Source: Maricaulaceae bacterium EIL42A08
GTDB lineage: Bacteria > Pseudomonadota > Alphaproteobacteria > Caulobacterales > Maricaulaceae
Reading direction: 5' to 3'
DNA length: 64,000 bases
Assembly: GCA_024178355.1 (NCBI GenBank)
Contig: JAMZNZ010000002.1
Location: 477,501-541,500 of the forward strand
Both the position numbers and the translations under genes were made by a program. Positions 25,643 to 34,369 of the stretch are shown in pieces. Positions within the stretch are counted from its first letter, which is position 1; each line of letters begins with the position of its first letter. A model generated the notes under the pieces. It worked only from the letters and a program-made list of their open reading frames with translations, made no database searches and had not been told where the DNA came from.

Positions 25643-27310
25643 TTAGCCCTGTGTGGGCGTGGCTCCGCCTTCATAGTCAGCATCGGGGAATTGATAGTCC
25701 TTGAAGATCTCGCGCAGCTTGGTCTTCAGGATCTTGCCCGTTGCACCCAGCGGCATCTCTTCGATGAACTCGATCCCGTCGGGCAGCCACCATTTCGGCA
25801 CGCGCTCGGCCAGATACTCACGGATCGACTCAGCGGTCGGGGTGGTGTTCGGCTTGGGCTGCACGATCAGCAGCGGACGCTCCTGCCATTTGGGGTGCGG
25901 ATGACCGACAGCCGCCGCCATGGCGACTTCCGGGTGGCCCATGGCCGCGTTTTCCAGATCGATGGAGCTGATCCACTCACCGCCGGACTTGATCACATCC
26001 TTGGAGCGGTCGGTGATGGTCATATAGCCATCTTCGTCGATATGGCCGACATCACCGGTTTTAAACCAGCCATCATCAGTGAAGCTTTCAACGCCAGCGC
26101 CGCGATAATAGCTGTCGATGATCCAGGGACCGCGCACATGGATGTGCCCGGACGACTGACCGTCGCGCGGCAGCACATTGCCGTCATCGTCCACGGTGCG
26201 CATGTCGACACCAAACAGCAGGCGACCCTGCTTCAGCTTGATGCCGATCTTTTCATCATCGGTGAGGTCATCATGCTTGGGCAGAAGCTTGCCGACCGTG
26301 CCCAGCGGGCTCATTTCGGTCATGCCCCAGCCTTGCTGCATGTCCACGCCATACTCGTCCTGATAGGCGCGCAGCAGCGCTTCTGGCATAGCCGAACCGC
26401 CCATAAGCACCTTGTCGACGCTGTCGATACGCTTGCCGCTTTCACGCAGATACTGCAGCAGTCCCAGCCAAACGGTTGGAACGCCCAGCACCTGGTTGAC
26501 GCTTTCCGCTTCGATCAGCTCCTGAATGGATGCGCCATCCAGCTGAGCGCCAGGGAAGACGAGCTTTGCGCCCGACATGGCTGCCGCGTAGGGCACGCCC
26601 CAGGCGTTGACGTGGAACATCGGTACGACCGGCATGATGATGCCGTCAGCCCCTACGCCAACCGCGTCGACGCTGCAGCTGGTTAGGGCGTGCAGAACCG
26701 TTGAGCGATGCGAATAAAGCGCGCCCTTCGGTTCACCCGTGGTGCCCGACGTGTAGCAAAGACCAGCAGCGGTGTTCTCATCAAACTCCGGCCAGTCGTA
26801 ATGGCCATCCGCCTTCTCAAGCAGCGTCTCGTAGGCGGCCGTCTTGGTCTGGGTCTGCGGCTTGGTCTTTTCGCCGGTCAGCGCGACCCAGCTCTTGACG
26901 GTTTTACACTGCTTGGCGATCGCATCCACGATGGGGGCAAACTGAACGTCAAAGAAGACGTGTTTGGCCTTGGCGTGATTAATGATCCAGGCAATGCCCT
27001 CCGGCCCGAGGCGCGGGTTGGCCGTATGAACCACAGCGCCGACACCTGAGACAGCGTAGTAGAGCTCCAGGTGACGGTGAGTGTTCCACGCGATGGTGGT
27101 GATCCGGTCGCCCGGCTTGACCTTCAGCGGTCCGGTCAGGGCATTTGCCAGCTTCATGGAGCGGGCGTGACAGTCGGCGTATCCGTAGCGGTGGATCTCA
27201 CCGGTATCGGGCAGTCGAGAAACAATCTCGCGCTTGCCGTGGTTTAGCGCCGCGTGACGCAAAATGTCCGCAATCATAAGCGGACGGTCCATCATCTGAC
27301 CGCGCAGCAT
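25643..27310 (-). CDS. Acyl-CoA synthetase (medium/long-chain FadD type)
   Basis: A 555-residue ANL-family ligase that activates fatty or related acids to CoA thioesters. The loop [12 protein letters not shown] is at about 185-196, [11 protein letters not shown] is the A5 block, and [34 protein letters not shown] spans the hinge. The [15 protein letters not shown] lysine is the catalytic A10 residue. GAGGAGG lies just before the ATG. It is divergent from the threonine dehydratase gene and ends in a strong terminator, so it seems monocistronic. It is the second ligase of this family in the window. Confidence 0.9.
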   Translation of the reverse strand: MLRGQMMDRPLMIADILRHAALNHGKREIVSRLPDTGEIHRYGYADCHARSMKLANALTGPLKVKPGDRITTIAWNTHRHLELYYAVSGVGAVVHTANPRLGPEGIAWIINHAKAKHVFFDVQFAPIVDAIAKQCKTVKSWVALTGEKTKPQTQTKTAAYETLLEKADGHYDWPEFDENTAAGLCYTSGTTGEPKGALYSHRSTVLHALTSCSVDAVGVGADGIIMPVVPMFHVNAWGVPYAAAMSGAKLVFPGAQLDGASIQELIEAESVNQVLGVPTVWLGLLQYLRESGKRIDSVDKVLMGGSAMPEALLRAYQDEYGVDMQQGWGMTEMSPLGTVGKLLPKHDDLTDDEKIGIKLKQGRLLFGVDMRTVDDDGNVLPRDGQSSGHIHVRGPWIIDSYYRGAGVESFTDDGWFKTGDVGHIDEDGYMTITDRSKDVIKSGGEWISSIDLENAAMGHPEVAMAAAVGHPHPKWQERPLLIVQPKPNTTPTAESIREYLAERVPKWWLPDGIEFIEEMPLGATGKILKTKLREIFKDYQFPDADYEGGATPTQG

Positions 27311-27471
27311 GGGGCCTCCTCCCTCAGGTCTGAATATTCAGGTGCGGGCTGTCTTGATGCAGCCTTGATCGCAATTGGCCGCCATCAAAAGGCTCACCGG
27401 GCAAAAGCGCAATCCCCTCAACGGCAAAATCCGGGTTGAAAAACTGGTAAAACGACTATGGATTAGCCGCC

Positions 27472-28452
27472 ATGACCCATGCACTGCCCGTATTTGACGA
27501 TGTTGCAGCGGCGGCCGAGCGTATCCGCTCCCACGCTGTTCGCACTCCGCTTCTGTCCAACGCTGTGCTTGATGAGCGCGTGGGCGGACGTGTCCTGATC
27601 AAGCTGGAATGCCTGCAGCGCACCGGCTCGTTCAAATTCCGGGGCGCTTTCAACGCGTTGTCTCAATTTGATGCTGAGCAGCGCAAGGCCGGCGTCGTGG
27701 CGTTTTCGTCTGGTAATCACGCGCAGGGCATCGCCGAAGCCGCGCGCCTGCTGGACATGCCGGCAACCATCGTGATGCCCCGCGACGCCCCAGAGGTGAA
27801 GAAGCGCGGCGTAATCAGCCGAGGGGCCGGGTTGAAACTCTATGATCGCGAGACGGAAAGCCGCGAGGAGATTTCAAACGCCATTGCCGCTGAAACCGGG
27901 GCCACGGTTATCCCGTCCTACGACCATCCTCACATCATGGCCGGGCAGGGCACCTGCGGGCTTGAAGTGTTCGAGGATCTCGCGGAAATGGGTGTTGAAG
28001 CGGACCAGCTGGCCTGCTGCCTGGGTGGCGGGGGCCTGATCAGCGGGATTGGCCTTGCAGCTGGTGAGCTGTCGCCAGGGACCCGCCTTTATGGCGTTGA
28101 GCCCGAGGGCTTTGAAGATCACAAGCTATCGCTGCAGGCCGGACACCGGGTGGAAAGCCCGCGCAAATCCGGGTCCATCTGTGACGCGCTGCTTACGCCC
28201 ATGCCGGGTGTGCTGACCTTCGCGCTTAATGAAAAACAGCTGACTGATGTTGCTGTCGTGACCGATGATGAGGCGATGGTGGCCGTGCGCTTTGCGTTTG
28301 AAACGCTCAAGCTTGTCGTCGAGCCGGGCGGGGCGGTTGCCCTGGCCTCACTCCTGTCGGGAAAGCTCGATGGCCGCGATCGCACTAGCGTCATCGTGCT
28401 GACCGGTGGCAATATCGATCCAGCCGTGATGAGCCAGGCAATCAGCGCCTAG
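27472..28452 (+). CDS. Threonine ammonia-lyase, catabolic type
   Basis: A 326-residue fold-type II PLP enzyme that deaminates threonine (and serine) to 2-oxobutyrate. PLP lysine Lys55 is in TGSFKFRGAF, SSGNHAQG is the phosphate or substrate loop, and GGGGLISG is the tetraglycine cofactor loop. No C-terminal regulatory ACT domain follows, unlike biosynthetic IlvA, so a catabolic role is more likely. It is monocistronic and its stop overlaps the transglycosylase stop by the four bases CTAG. Serine racemase-like activity is an alternative. Confidence 0.88.
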   Translation: MTHALPVFDDVAAAAERIRSHAVRTPLLSNAVLDERVGGRVLIKLECLQRTGSFKFRGAFNALSQFDAEQRKAGVVAFSSGNHAQGIAEAARLLDMPATIVMPRDAPEVKKRGVISRGAGLKLYDRETESREEISNAIAAETGATVIPSYDHPHIMAGQGTCGLEVFEDLAEMGVEADQLACCLGGGGLISGIGLAAGELSPGTRLYGVEPEGFEDHKLSLQAGHRVESPRKSGSICDALLTPMPGVLTFALNEKQLTDVAVVTDDEAMVAVRFAFETLKLVVEPGGAVALASLLSGKLDGRDRTSVIVLTGGNIDPAVMSQAISA

Positions 28453-30641
28453 CGCTGGCTTTCAGGCTCATCCCCGCGCAGTGAGGGAGCTGGGGCGGCG
28501 CTTGCCGCGGCTTCCCGGGCTGCCGCTTCGGATGCCGCGCGCTCAGCGGCCTGTGCGGCCAGCTCGGCCTGCCGGATCGATTCGACGAAATCGGCGGGAA
28601 GGGCGGGCAGGTCCTGAGCAAAATAAGGCCCGGCCAGATCACCTGAAATGCGCAGTTCGGTCGGTTCCAGGGTGTCACCGAGCCGGGCGCGATAAACCTG
28701 AACATTCTCAATCACGCGCTGCACATAATTGCGCGTTTCGGAGAAGGGGATGCTTTCGGTCCAATCGATGGGATCAATCTCACCAGTACGCGGATCGCCA
28801 TAATTCTCGACCCAGCGCCGAACGCGATGTCCACCGGCATTATAGGCGGCCAGCGCCATCACCAGCGAACCGTCATAGTCGTCCACGACCTCTTCAAGGT
28901 GTGCCATGCCGAGCACCAGATTGTACTGCGGATCGTCAGTCAGCCGCTGGAAGTCGTAAGGCATGTCCAGCTGGCGTGCGGTTTGACGTGCAGTCGCGGG
29001 CATCATCTGCATCATGCCGCGTGCGCCAGCGCCACTGACCGCGCGCGGATCAAACTCGGTTTCCTGACGGATGACAGACAGCGTCAGCGCGGCTTCTGGC
29101 GCAATCGGCGCGTAATCAGGCAGATCAATGAGCGGGTAGGCGCGCTCGGCCAGTGTGATGCCCTGCAAACGTCCGGCCTTGGCGGCGCGAACCGCCTGGC
29201 GCAGGCGATTAAATTCAAGCGCGATGTCGGCCAGCATGGCCTGCTCAATCGCAGTCTCCATCTCATCATCAAGATGGTAGATGAAGACACGGAAGAGGTA
29301 GTCAGAATCCACCTCAGCCAGCAGGCGCAGAGCCTGGATATCGCGGCGTCCTTCAAACGCAGCAAGCTCGTCGGCTGTCGGCTGGGGGTCTGGCGGCAGG
29401 TCCAGACGCGCCGCATCCGGGCCGAGGGCGATCAGGGCCAGCTGGCCGTAATAGACCGTCGGGTGCTCAGCGGCCGCCAGGAAGCGCTCACGCGCCAGCT
29501 CCAGCTGTCCGGAAGCCTCTGCGGCGCGGCCCTGCCAGTATTTGGCGCGAGCCAGCGACACGTCGGTGGTAACGCCCGCTTCCAGAGTTGCGAAATGCTC
29601 AAAAGCCGCCAAGGGGTCCTCAAGCCGGGTCAACGCGAGCCAGCCAGACAGGAATTCAGCATCGGCAAAATCGACACCACTGGACATGCCGTGGGCCGAT
29701 GACAGGCGATAGGCATCCTCAAACTGCTCATCACGGATGAGATCGAGGATCATCAGCTTGCGCTCTGTCCACATGGCATCAAGCGCACGGGCGTCGTGAT
29801 AGCCATCAGGCAGTTCCAGCAGCAACGGAAGCGCCCGGTCGTCATAGCCGGACCGCCGACGCCAGCGAGCGCGTTCATAGAGGAGTCCCGGGTGATCCTG
29901 AAGCGAGGAGGGAACCGCATCGACGGCCCGGTCAACACCGCCACGACGGGTCGCCAAACGGATGCGCGCATCAGCAAGGCGCTGTTCAGCCGCGCTCAGA
30001 AGCGGGGTCAGGCGGCTGGCAGCGGTGCGCTGTCCGGCCCACAGGAGGTAGTCGACACGGGTCGCATGATCTTCGCGCGTGAACAGATCCCGGTGTTCGC
30101 GCAGGGTCTCGCTCTGGAAAGACAGACGCATACGTTGTGTGCGCCAGGCCTCGAGAATCTGAGCTTCACCTTCTTCGGTGCGGCCCAGAGCGATCAGTGC
30201 GCGGCCGAGGGCAACCTGGCCCTCGCCGGTCACCGGCTCACGGTTCTCAAACCATTGGGCGATGAGCGCCGGGCTCATGCCGGAGTCTTCAATCTTCCAC
30301 TCTGCCTCGCGCTGAATGGAAAAGTCTCGCGGCCAGTCGGCAAGCGTGCTCAGGGCTACATTCAGATCGGAAAAAGGGGCGCGGGCATCACTCACCGCGA
30401 TCCGCCAGAGCAGCAGGTCCTGCGCGACCTGATTTTCTAGCTGGTAGCGATAGGTGCGAACCTCATCCCAGTCATCGTCATCGGCTGCGGCCATGGCGCG
30501 CCGGAAGAGGCTGAAATCGGCATCTGACAATAGCTGAGAATGATTGGGAACGTCAGGCTTTAGACGCGGAACCGGTGATTGTGCCAGGGCGGGCACGGTC
30601 AGACCCAGACAAATCATCACGGCGACGGTACGAGCAATCAT
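28449..30641 (-). CDS. Periplasmic lytic transglycosylase (Slt type)
   Basis: A 730-residue murein-cleaving enzyme, with a signal peptide at MIARTVAVMICLGL ending in ALA. A long alpha-superhelical region (about 60-490) precedes the catalytic SLT domain, where the glutamate of IRQETEFDPRAVSGAGARG, MMQMMPATA and MALAAYNAGG are the diagnostic motifs. The start at 30641 replaces a longer frame that has an implausible Cys-rich leader. The C-terminal 70 residues are Ala/Glu-rich and probably flexible. It is divergent from dapA and makes 1,6-anhydromuropeptides during wall growth or recycling. Confidence 0.9.
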   Translation of the reverse strand: MIARTVAVMICLGLTVPALAQSPVPRLKPDVPNHSQLLSDADFSLFRRAMAAADDDDWDEVRTYRYQLENQVAQDLLLWRIAVSDARAPFSDLNVALSTLADWPRDFSIQREAEWKIEDSGMSPALIAQWFENREPVTGEGQVALGRALIALGRTEEGEAQILEAWRTQRMRLSFQSETLREHRDLFTREDHATRVDYLLWAGQRTAASRLTPLLSAAEQRLADARIRLATRRGGVDRAVDAVPSSLQDHPGLLYERARWRRRSGYDDRALPLLLELPDGYHDARALDAMWTERKLMILDLIRDEQFEDAYRLSSAHGMSSGVDFADAEFLSGWLALTRLEDPLAAFEHFATLEAGVTTDVSLARAKYWQGRAAEASGQLELARERFLAAAEHPTVYYGQLALIALGPDAARLDLPPDPQPTADELAAFEGRRDIQALRLLAEVDSDYLFRVFIYHLDDEMETAIEQAMLADIALEFNRLRQAVRAAKAGRLQGITLAERAYPLIDLPDYAPIAPEAALTLSVIRQETEFDPRAVSGAGARGMMQMMPATARQTARQLDMPYDFQRLTDDPQYNLVLGMAHLEEVVDDYDGSLVMALAAYNAGGHRVRRWVENYGDPRTGEIDPIDWTESIPFSETRNYVQRVIENVQVYRARLGDTLEPTELRISGDLAGPYFAQDLPALPADFVESIRQAELAAQAAERAASEAAAREAAASAAPAPSLRGDEPESQR

Positions 30642-30791
30642 CACTAAAACCGGCCCTCTAACGTGGACGCTCCCCAGAGCGCAACAGTGCGCCAGAGTGG
30701 GACACCTGTCGAGGCCGCATTGCGGCTCTTGTTGGAGTGATATGGGACGCCTATGTTCCACGACCAACTTTCAGACACGAGGGATTGCGAC

Positions 30792-31664
30792 ATGTTCCGC
30801 GGCTCCATGACTGCGCTTGTAACCCCATTCAAGAACGGCGCCGTCGATGAGGCCGGTTTTGCCCAGCTTGTCGAGCGTCAGATCGCGTCTGGAACCCATG
30901 GGATGGTTCCGGTTGGAACCACCGGCGAAACCCCGACGCTGACGGTTGAAGAGCGCCGCCGGGTCATCAAGCTGTGCGTTCAAGTCTCGGCTGGCCGGGT
31001 CCCTGTGATTGCCGGTACCGGTGCAAACGTCACCGCGGCTTCGATTGAAGCCCAGGACTACGCCAAGCAGGTGGGCGCGGACGCAGGTCTCGTGGTGACT
31101 CCGTATTATAACAAGCCGTCCCAGGCCGGGCTGGCTGCGCACTTCAAGGCGATTGCGGATGCCGTGGCGCTGCCGATCTTTGTCTACAATATCCCGGGGC
31201 GCTCCATCGTTGATATTTCGAACGCAACCATGGCCGAGATTGCTAGCCACCCCAATGTGATCGGCGTGAAGGATGCCACCGGCGATATCCAGCGCGTGAC
31301 GCAATACCGGCTTGGCATTGGCGAGGACTTCGTTCAGCTCTCCGGCGAAGACGCGAGCGCGCTCGGCTACAACGTCCATGGCGGTCACGGCGCGATCTCC
31401 GTGACGTCCAACGTCGCTCCTGAGCTGTGCTCGAAATTCCAGACCGCCTGCCTTGAAGGCAAATGGGACGAAGCCCGCGCTCTTAACGACAAACTCCAGC
31501 CGCTGCACGAAGCCATGTTCTCCGCGCCAAGCCCGGCTCCGGCGAAATATGCGCTGTCGCTGCTTGGCCTGTGTGAGCCGGATGTGCGCCTGCCGCTCGT
31601 AGAGTGCCCTGACGGTGTGAAGGCGAAGGTACGCTCAGCCATGGAAGGGTGCGACCTCCTATGA
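30792..31664 (+). CDS. dapA: 4-hydroxy-tetrahydrodipicolinate synthase
   Basis: A 290-residue aldolase-fold enzyme that condenses pyruvate with aspartate semialdehyde in lysine and diaminopimelate synthesis. [12 protein letters not shown] is the substrate loop, [14 protein letters not shown] contains the catalytic tyrosine, and the Schiff-base lysine is in [10 protein letters not shown]. The start at 30792 is chosen because [13 protein letters not shown] is the family N-terminus and GAGGG lies upstream. It heads the housekeeping cluster; its stop overlaps the smpB start (ATGA). Confidence 0.95.
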   Translation: MFRGSMTALVTPFKNGAVDEAGFAQLVERQIASGTHGMVPVGTTGETPTLTVEERRRVIKLCVQVSAGRVPVIAGTGANVTAASIEAQDYAKQVGADAGLVVTPYYNKPSQAGLAAHFKAIADAVALPIFVYNIPGRSIVDISNATMAEIASHPNVIGVKDATGDIQRVTQYRLGIGEDFVQLSGEDASALGYNVHGGHGAISVTSNVAPELCSKFQTACLEGKWDEARALNDKLQPLHEAMFSAPSPAPAKYALSLLGLCEPDVRLPLVECPDGVKAKVRSAMEGCDLL

Positions 31665-32134
31665 GTGCGAAGAAGGGCGAAAACGGCAACGCCGTCGCGG
31701 TCAACCGCCGGGCTCGCTTTGATTACGAAATCACCGACACGTTTGAGGCGGGCCTGGTTCTGGTGGGCACCGAGGTCAAATCCCTGCGTGATGGCAAGGC
31801 AAATATCGCCGAAAGCTATGTCAGCCCGGAAAAGGGCGAGATCTGGCTCATCAATGCCGACATTCCCCCCTTCAGCCACGGCAATCGCCACAATCACGAG
31901 CCGAGACGTCCGCGAAAGCTGCTGCTTCACAAGAAGGAGATGTCAAAGCTGTTCGGGGCCGTGCAGCGCGAGGGCATGACCGTCATCCCGCTGCGCCTCT
32001 TCTTCAACGACCGCGGCCTCGCCAAGCTTCAGATCGGCCTCGCCAAAGGCAAGAAGACCATCGACAAGCGCGAGACGAAAAAAGAACGCGACTGGAACCG
32101 CGCCAAACAGCGAATTTTGAAGAATTTTGGTTAG
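31661..32134 (+). CDS. smpB: SsrA-binding protein SmpB
   Basis: A 157-residue protein that carries tmRNA to stalled ribosomes. [29 protein letters not shown] is the beta-barrel start, and the basic C-terminal tail ([20 protein letters not shown]) inserts into the ribosomal mRNA channel. The length is standard. Its ATG overlaps the dapA stop and its stop overlaps the uracil-DNA glycosylase stop by four bases. The tmRNA gene itself is not in the window. Confidence 0.96.
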   Translation: MSAKKGENGNAVAVNRRARFDYEITDTFEAGLVLVGTEVKSLRDGKANIAESYVSPEKGEIWLINADIPPFSHGNRHNHEPRRPRKLLLHKKEMSKLFGAVQREGMTVIPLRLFFNDRGLAKLQIGLAKGKKTIDKRETKKERDWNRAKQRILKNFG

Positions 32135-32793
32135 GCTAGCCGCGCTCTCGCCGCTGCAAACACATCGTGGAACATCGCTTCAGTCAGGCGGCCGGTGTTC
32201 GTATTATACCGTGAGCAATGATAGCTGTTGATCAGGGTGAGGGGGCCTTGGGGGCCTTCGATGGCATGCTCAGCCCCGTGGGCGAACTTGAAGGCAGATT
32301 GCTTATAGCCCAACGCCTTGAGCGTGTTTTCGTGGGCGACGCGGCCCAGTGCGATCAGCACTTTCAGCTTGGGCAGCGCTGCGATGCGCGCGGTCAGGAA
32401 GGGGCGGCAGTTATTCATTTCCGCGCCGATGGGCTTGTTCTGGGGCGGCACGCAGCGCACGGCATTGGTGATTATGGCATCAACGAGCTTTAGATCATCT
32501 TGCGCGTCCTGCTGGAAAGTGCCGGTGGAGAAGCCGTATTTTTCAAGCGTGGGATAGAGCAGGTCACCGGCCCAGTCGCCAGTAAACGGCCGGCCCGTGC
32601 GGTTGGCTCCGCCACGACCGGGCGCGAGCCCGACGACGAGGAGGCGGGCCTCCTCATCGCCAAAGCTGGGCGCAGCGCCGTTGAACCAGGTCGGCTCAGC
32701 GGCCTGGTTCTCACGACGATACTGGACAAGGCGAGGGCAGAGCTCGCAGTCAGCGGGCGGCTCGGCCGCCACGCTGTCTGGTGTAGCCGCCAT
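32131..32793 (-). CDS. Uracil-DNA glycosylase, family 5-like (Fe-S)
   Basis: A 220-residue DNA repair enzyme of the family 4/5 uracil glycosylases. The motif [19 protein letters not shown], with Ala-Pro in place of Glu-Ala-Pro-Gly, favours family 5, and the [13 protein letters not shown] loop is the second active-site motif. Cys16 and Cys19 (CELCP) and two later cysteines can bind the iron-sulfur cluster. It removes uracil or deaminated bases from DNA. The start overlaps the stop of the NYN gene in the sequence TAATG, so the two are translationally coupled. No family 1 Ung is in the window. Confidence 0.88.
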   Translation of the reverse strand: MAATPDSVAAEPPADCELCPRLVQYRRENQAAEPTWFNGAAPSFGDEEARLLVVGLAPGRGGANRTGRPFTGDWAGDLLYPTLEKYGFSTGTFQQDAQDDLKLVDAIITNAVRCVPPQNKPIGAEMNNCRPFLTARIAALPKLKVLIALGRVAHENTLKALGYKQSAFKFAHGAEHAIEGPQGPLTLINSYHCSRYNTNTGRLTEAMFHDVFAAARARLA

Positions 32794-33356
32794 TAGTCTT
32801 CGTCGTCCTCATAGTCGTCACCGGCGCGACGCTCACGGCCCACGAGTTTGCCAAGCTCAGCCAGCTCCACAAAGCTGTCGGCCTGGCGGCGCAGATCGTC
32901 AGACGCCATGGGTGGGCTGGATTTCAGGGTCGACACCACCGACACCCGCACGCCCTTGCGCTGAACGGCTTCGACCACCTTGCGGAAGTCGCCATCACCG
33001 GAGAACAGAAGGATGTGATCGAGGTGATCTGCTGCCTCGACGATGTCGACGGCGATCTCCACATCCATGTCACCCTTGATGCGGCGACGGCCGCTATCAT
33101 CGGTGTATTCCTTGGCGGCCTTGGTCACCACCTTGAAGCCGTTATAGTCCAGCCAGTCGATCAGCGGCCGGATGGGCGTGTATTCTTCATTTTCGATCAG
33201 GGCGGTGTAGTAATTGGCGCGAATGAGGCGGCCGCGCTTGCGGAACTCCTCAAGCAAACGGCGATAATCAATATCGAAATCAAGCGCTTTAGCGGCGGAA
33301 TACAAATTCGCGCCATCAATGAACAAACCAATACGTTCGTCAGGGTAGAAGGTCAT
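32793..33356 (-). CDS. NYN-domain (LabA-like, DUF88) putative ribonuclease
   Basis: A 187-residue PIN-like nuclease. IGLFIDGANLYSAAK holds the first acidic residue, KGDMDVEIAVDIVEAA the second set, and LLFSGDGDFRKVVEAV the third, as expected for a metal-dependent NYN active site. The C-terminus ends in Asp/Glu-rich residues. The start at 33356 has GAAAGG upstream. It is transcribed with the uracil glycosylase (TAATG junction) and diverges from folK with only four bases between the two start codons. The RNA substrate is unknown. Confidence 0.87.
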   Translation of the reverse strand: MTFYPDERIGLFIDGANLYSAAKALDFDIDYRRLLEEFRKRGRLIRANYYTALIENEEYTPIRPLIDWLDYNGFKVVTKAAKEYTDDSGRRRIKGDMDVEIAVDIVEAADHLDHILLFSGDGDFRKVVEAVQRKGVRVSVVSTLKSSPPMASDDLRRQADSFVELAELGKLVGRERRAGDDYEDDED

Positions 33357-33360
33357 CGTT

Positions 33361-33951
33361 ATGCCTTTCGGTCGATTACAGAGTTCAAATGACGCCCACC
33401 AAGGCATTTTCGTCGCCCTGGGAGCCAATAAATCATATGGGGCGCGTAGCCCGCTTGAAAACCTGCAATCGGCATTGCTGGCAATGAAAAATGCAGGGGT
33501 CGAGATTGTCGCAGCGTCCAAACCCTGGCGCACCCCGGCCTGGCCAGACCCGTCCGATCCGCCGTTCGTGAATGCTTGCGTGCAGATAAAGACCTCGCTG
33601 AAGCCTCGCGCGCTGATGATGCTGCTCCATGATATTGAGCAGGATCATGGGCGAATTCGCTCGGTCCGCAATGCGCCGCGCAGTCTTGATCTTGATCTGA
33701 TCGACTATTCAGGACAGGTAATTCAGGCAAAAGAAAGCGGTGGCCTGGAGCTTCCGCACCCCCGCGCGACACAGCGCGCTTTCGTACTGCTGCCGTTTCG
33801 AGATATCGCACCGCACTGGGTTGATCCGGTGACCGGGACCAGCCTTGATCGCCTCATCGCTCGCCTGCCTGTAGACGACCGAAGGGCCTGCAGACCGGCG
33901 GGCGGGGTGTTGTGCGCTGCCGCAAGCGGCTTGAAGCGCGGCGCTCAGTAA
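33361..33951 (+). CDS. folK: Hydroxymethyldihydropterin pyrophosphokinase
   Basis: A 196-residue HPPK that transfers pyrophosphate from ATP to the pterin in folate synthesis. FVALGANK is the pterin site, KPWRTPAW the flexible loop, and RSVRNAPRSLDLDLI the Arg/Asp-rich active-site motif with the two metal-binding aspartates. The first 15 residues are longer than usual, but GAAGG lies nine bases before this ATG and no better start is visible. Its leader lies inside the divergent NYN gene. The C-terminal tail is Arg- and Ala-rich. Confidence 0.92.
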   Translation: MPFGRLQSSNDAHQGIFVALGANKSYGARSPLENLQSALLAMKNAGVEIVAASKPWRTPAWPDPSDPPFVNACVQIKTSLKPRALMMLLHDIEQDHGRIRSVRNAPRSLDLDLIDYSGQVIQAKESGGLELPHPRATQRAFVLLPFRDIAPHWVDPVTGTSLDRLIARLPVDDRRACRPAGGVLCAAASGLKRGAQ

Positions 33952-34000
33952 GGTATCTGACTTCTTTCACTCTTGTGTTCGCCTTTAGGAGCGCCCCCGT

Positions 34001-34366
34001 ATGGCTCGCGTCACCGTCGAAGATTGCATCGAAAAGATCGACAACCGCTTTCAGCTTGTGCTGATGGCCGCTCACCGTGCTCGCAATATTGCGGCCGGCT
34101 CGGAGCTGACCCTCGATCGCGACAACGACAAGAACCCGGTTGTGGCGCTGCGTGAGATTGCTGAAGACAATCTCGACATGGAAACGCTGACCGAGAGCCT
34201 TGTTTCCGGCCTCCAACGCGTCATCCCGAACGACGAAGACGAAGCTGAAGAGCGCGGTGCTCAGGCCGAGCAGCAAGCTGCGCTGCCGGCACCGGAAATG
34301 GACGAAGCAGCCATGCTCAAGGCGCTTCAGTCTGACCGGGACGGCCCTGCAGACGGCCGCATTTAA
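34001..34366 (+). CDS. rpoZ: RNA polymerase omega subunit
   Basis: A 121-residue subunit that helps assemble the beta-prime chain. [28 protein letters not shown] is the conserved N-terminal block. The region after residue 75 is acidic and variable, as in other Alphaproteobacteria. GGAG precedes the ATG. It lies three bases before the rel start, the usual rpoZ-rel pairing, which makes sense because omega forms part of a ppGpp site in proteobacterial polymerase. Confidence 0.95.
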   Translation: MARVTVEDCIEKIDNRFQLVLMAAHRARNIAAGSELTLDRDNDKNPVVALREIAEDNLDMETLTESLVSGLQRVIPNDEDEAEERGAQAEQQAALPAPEMDEAAMLKALQSDRDGPADGRI

Positions 34367-34369
34367 CCG

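Noticed and set aside
25691-26686. 331-residue plus-strand frame inside the acyl-CoA synthetase gene
   Set aside because: It is antisense to all key motifs of the synthetase, which has a good ribosome-binding site and terminator.
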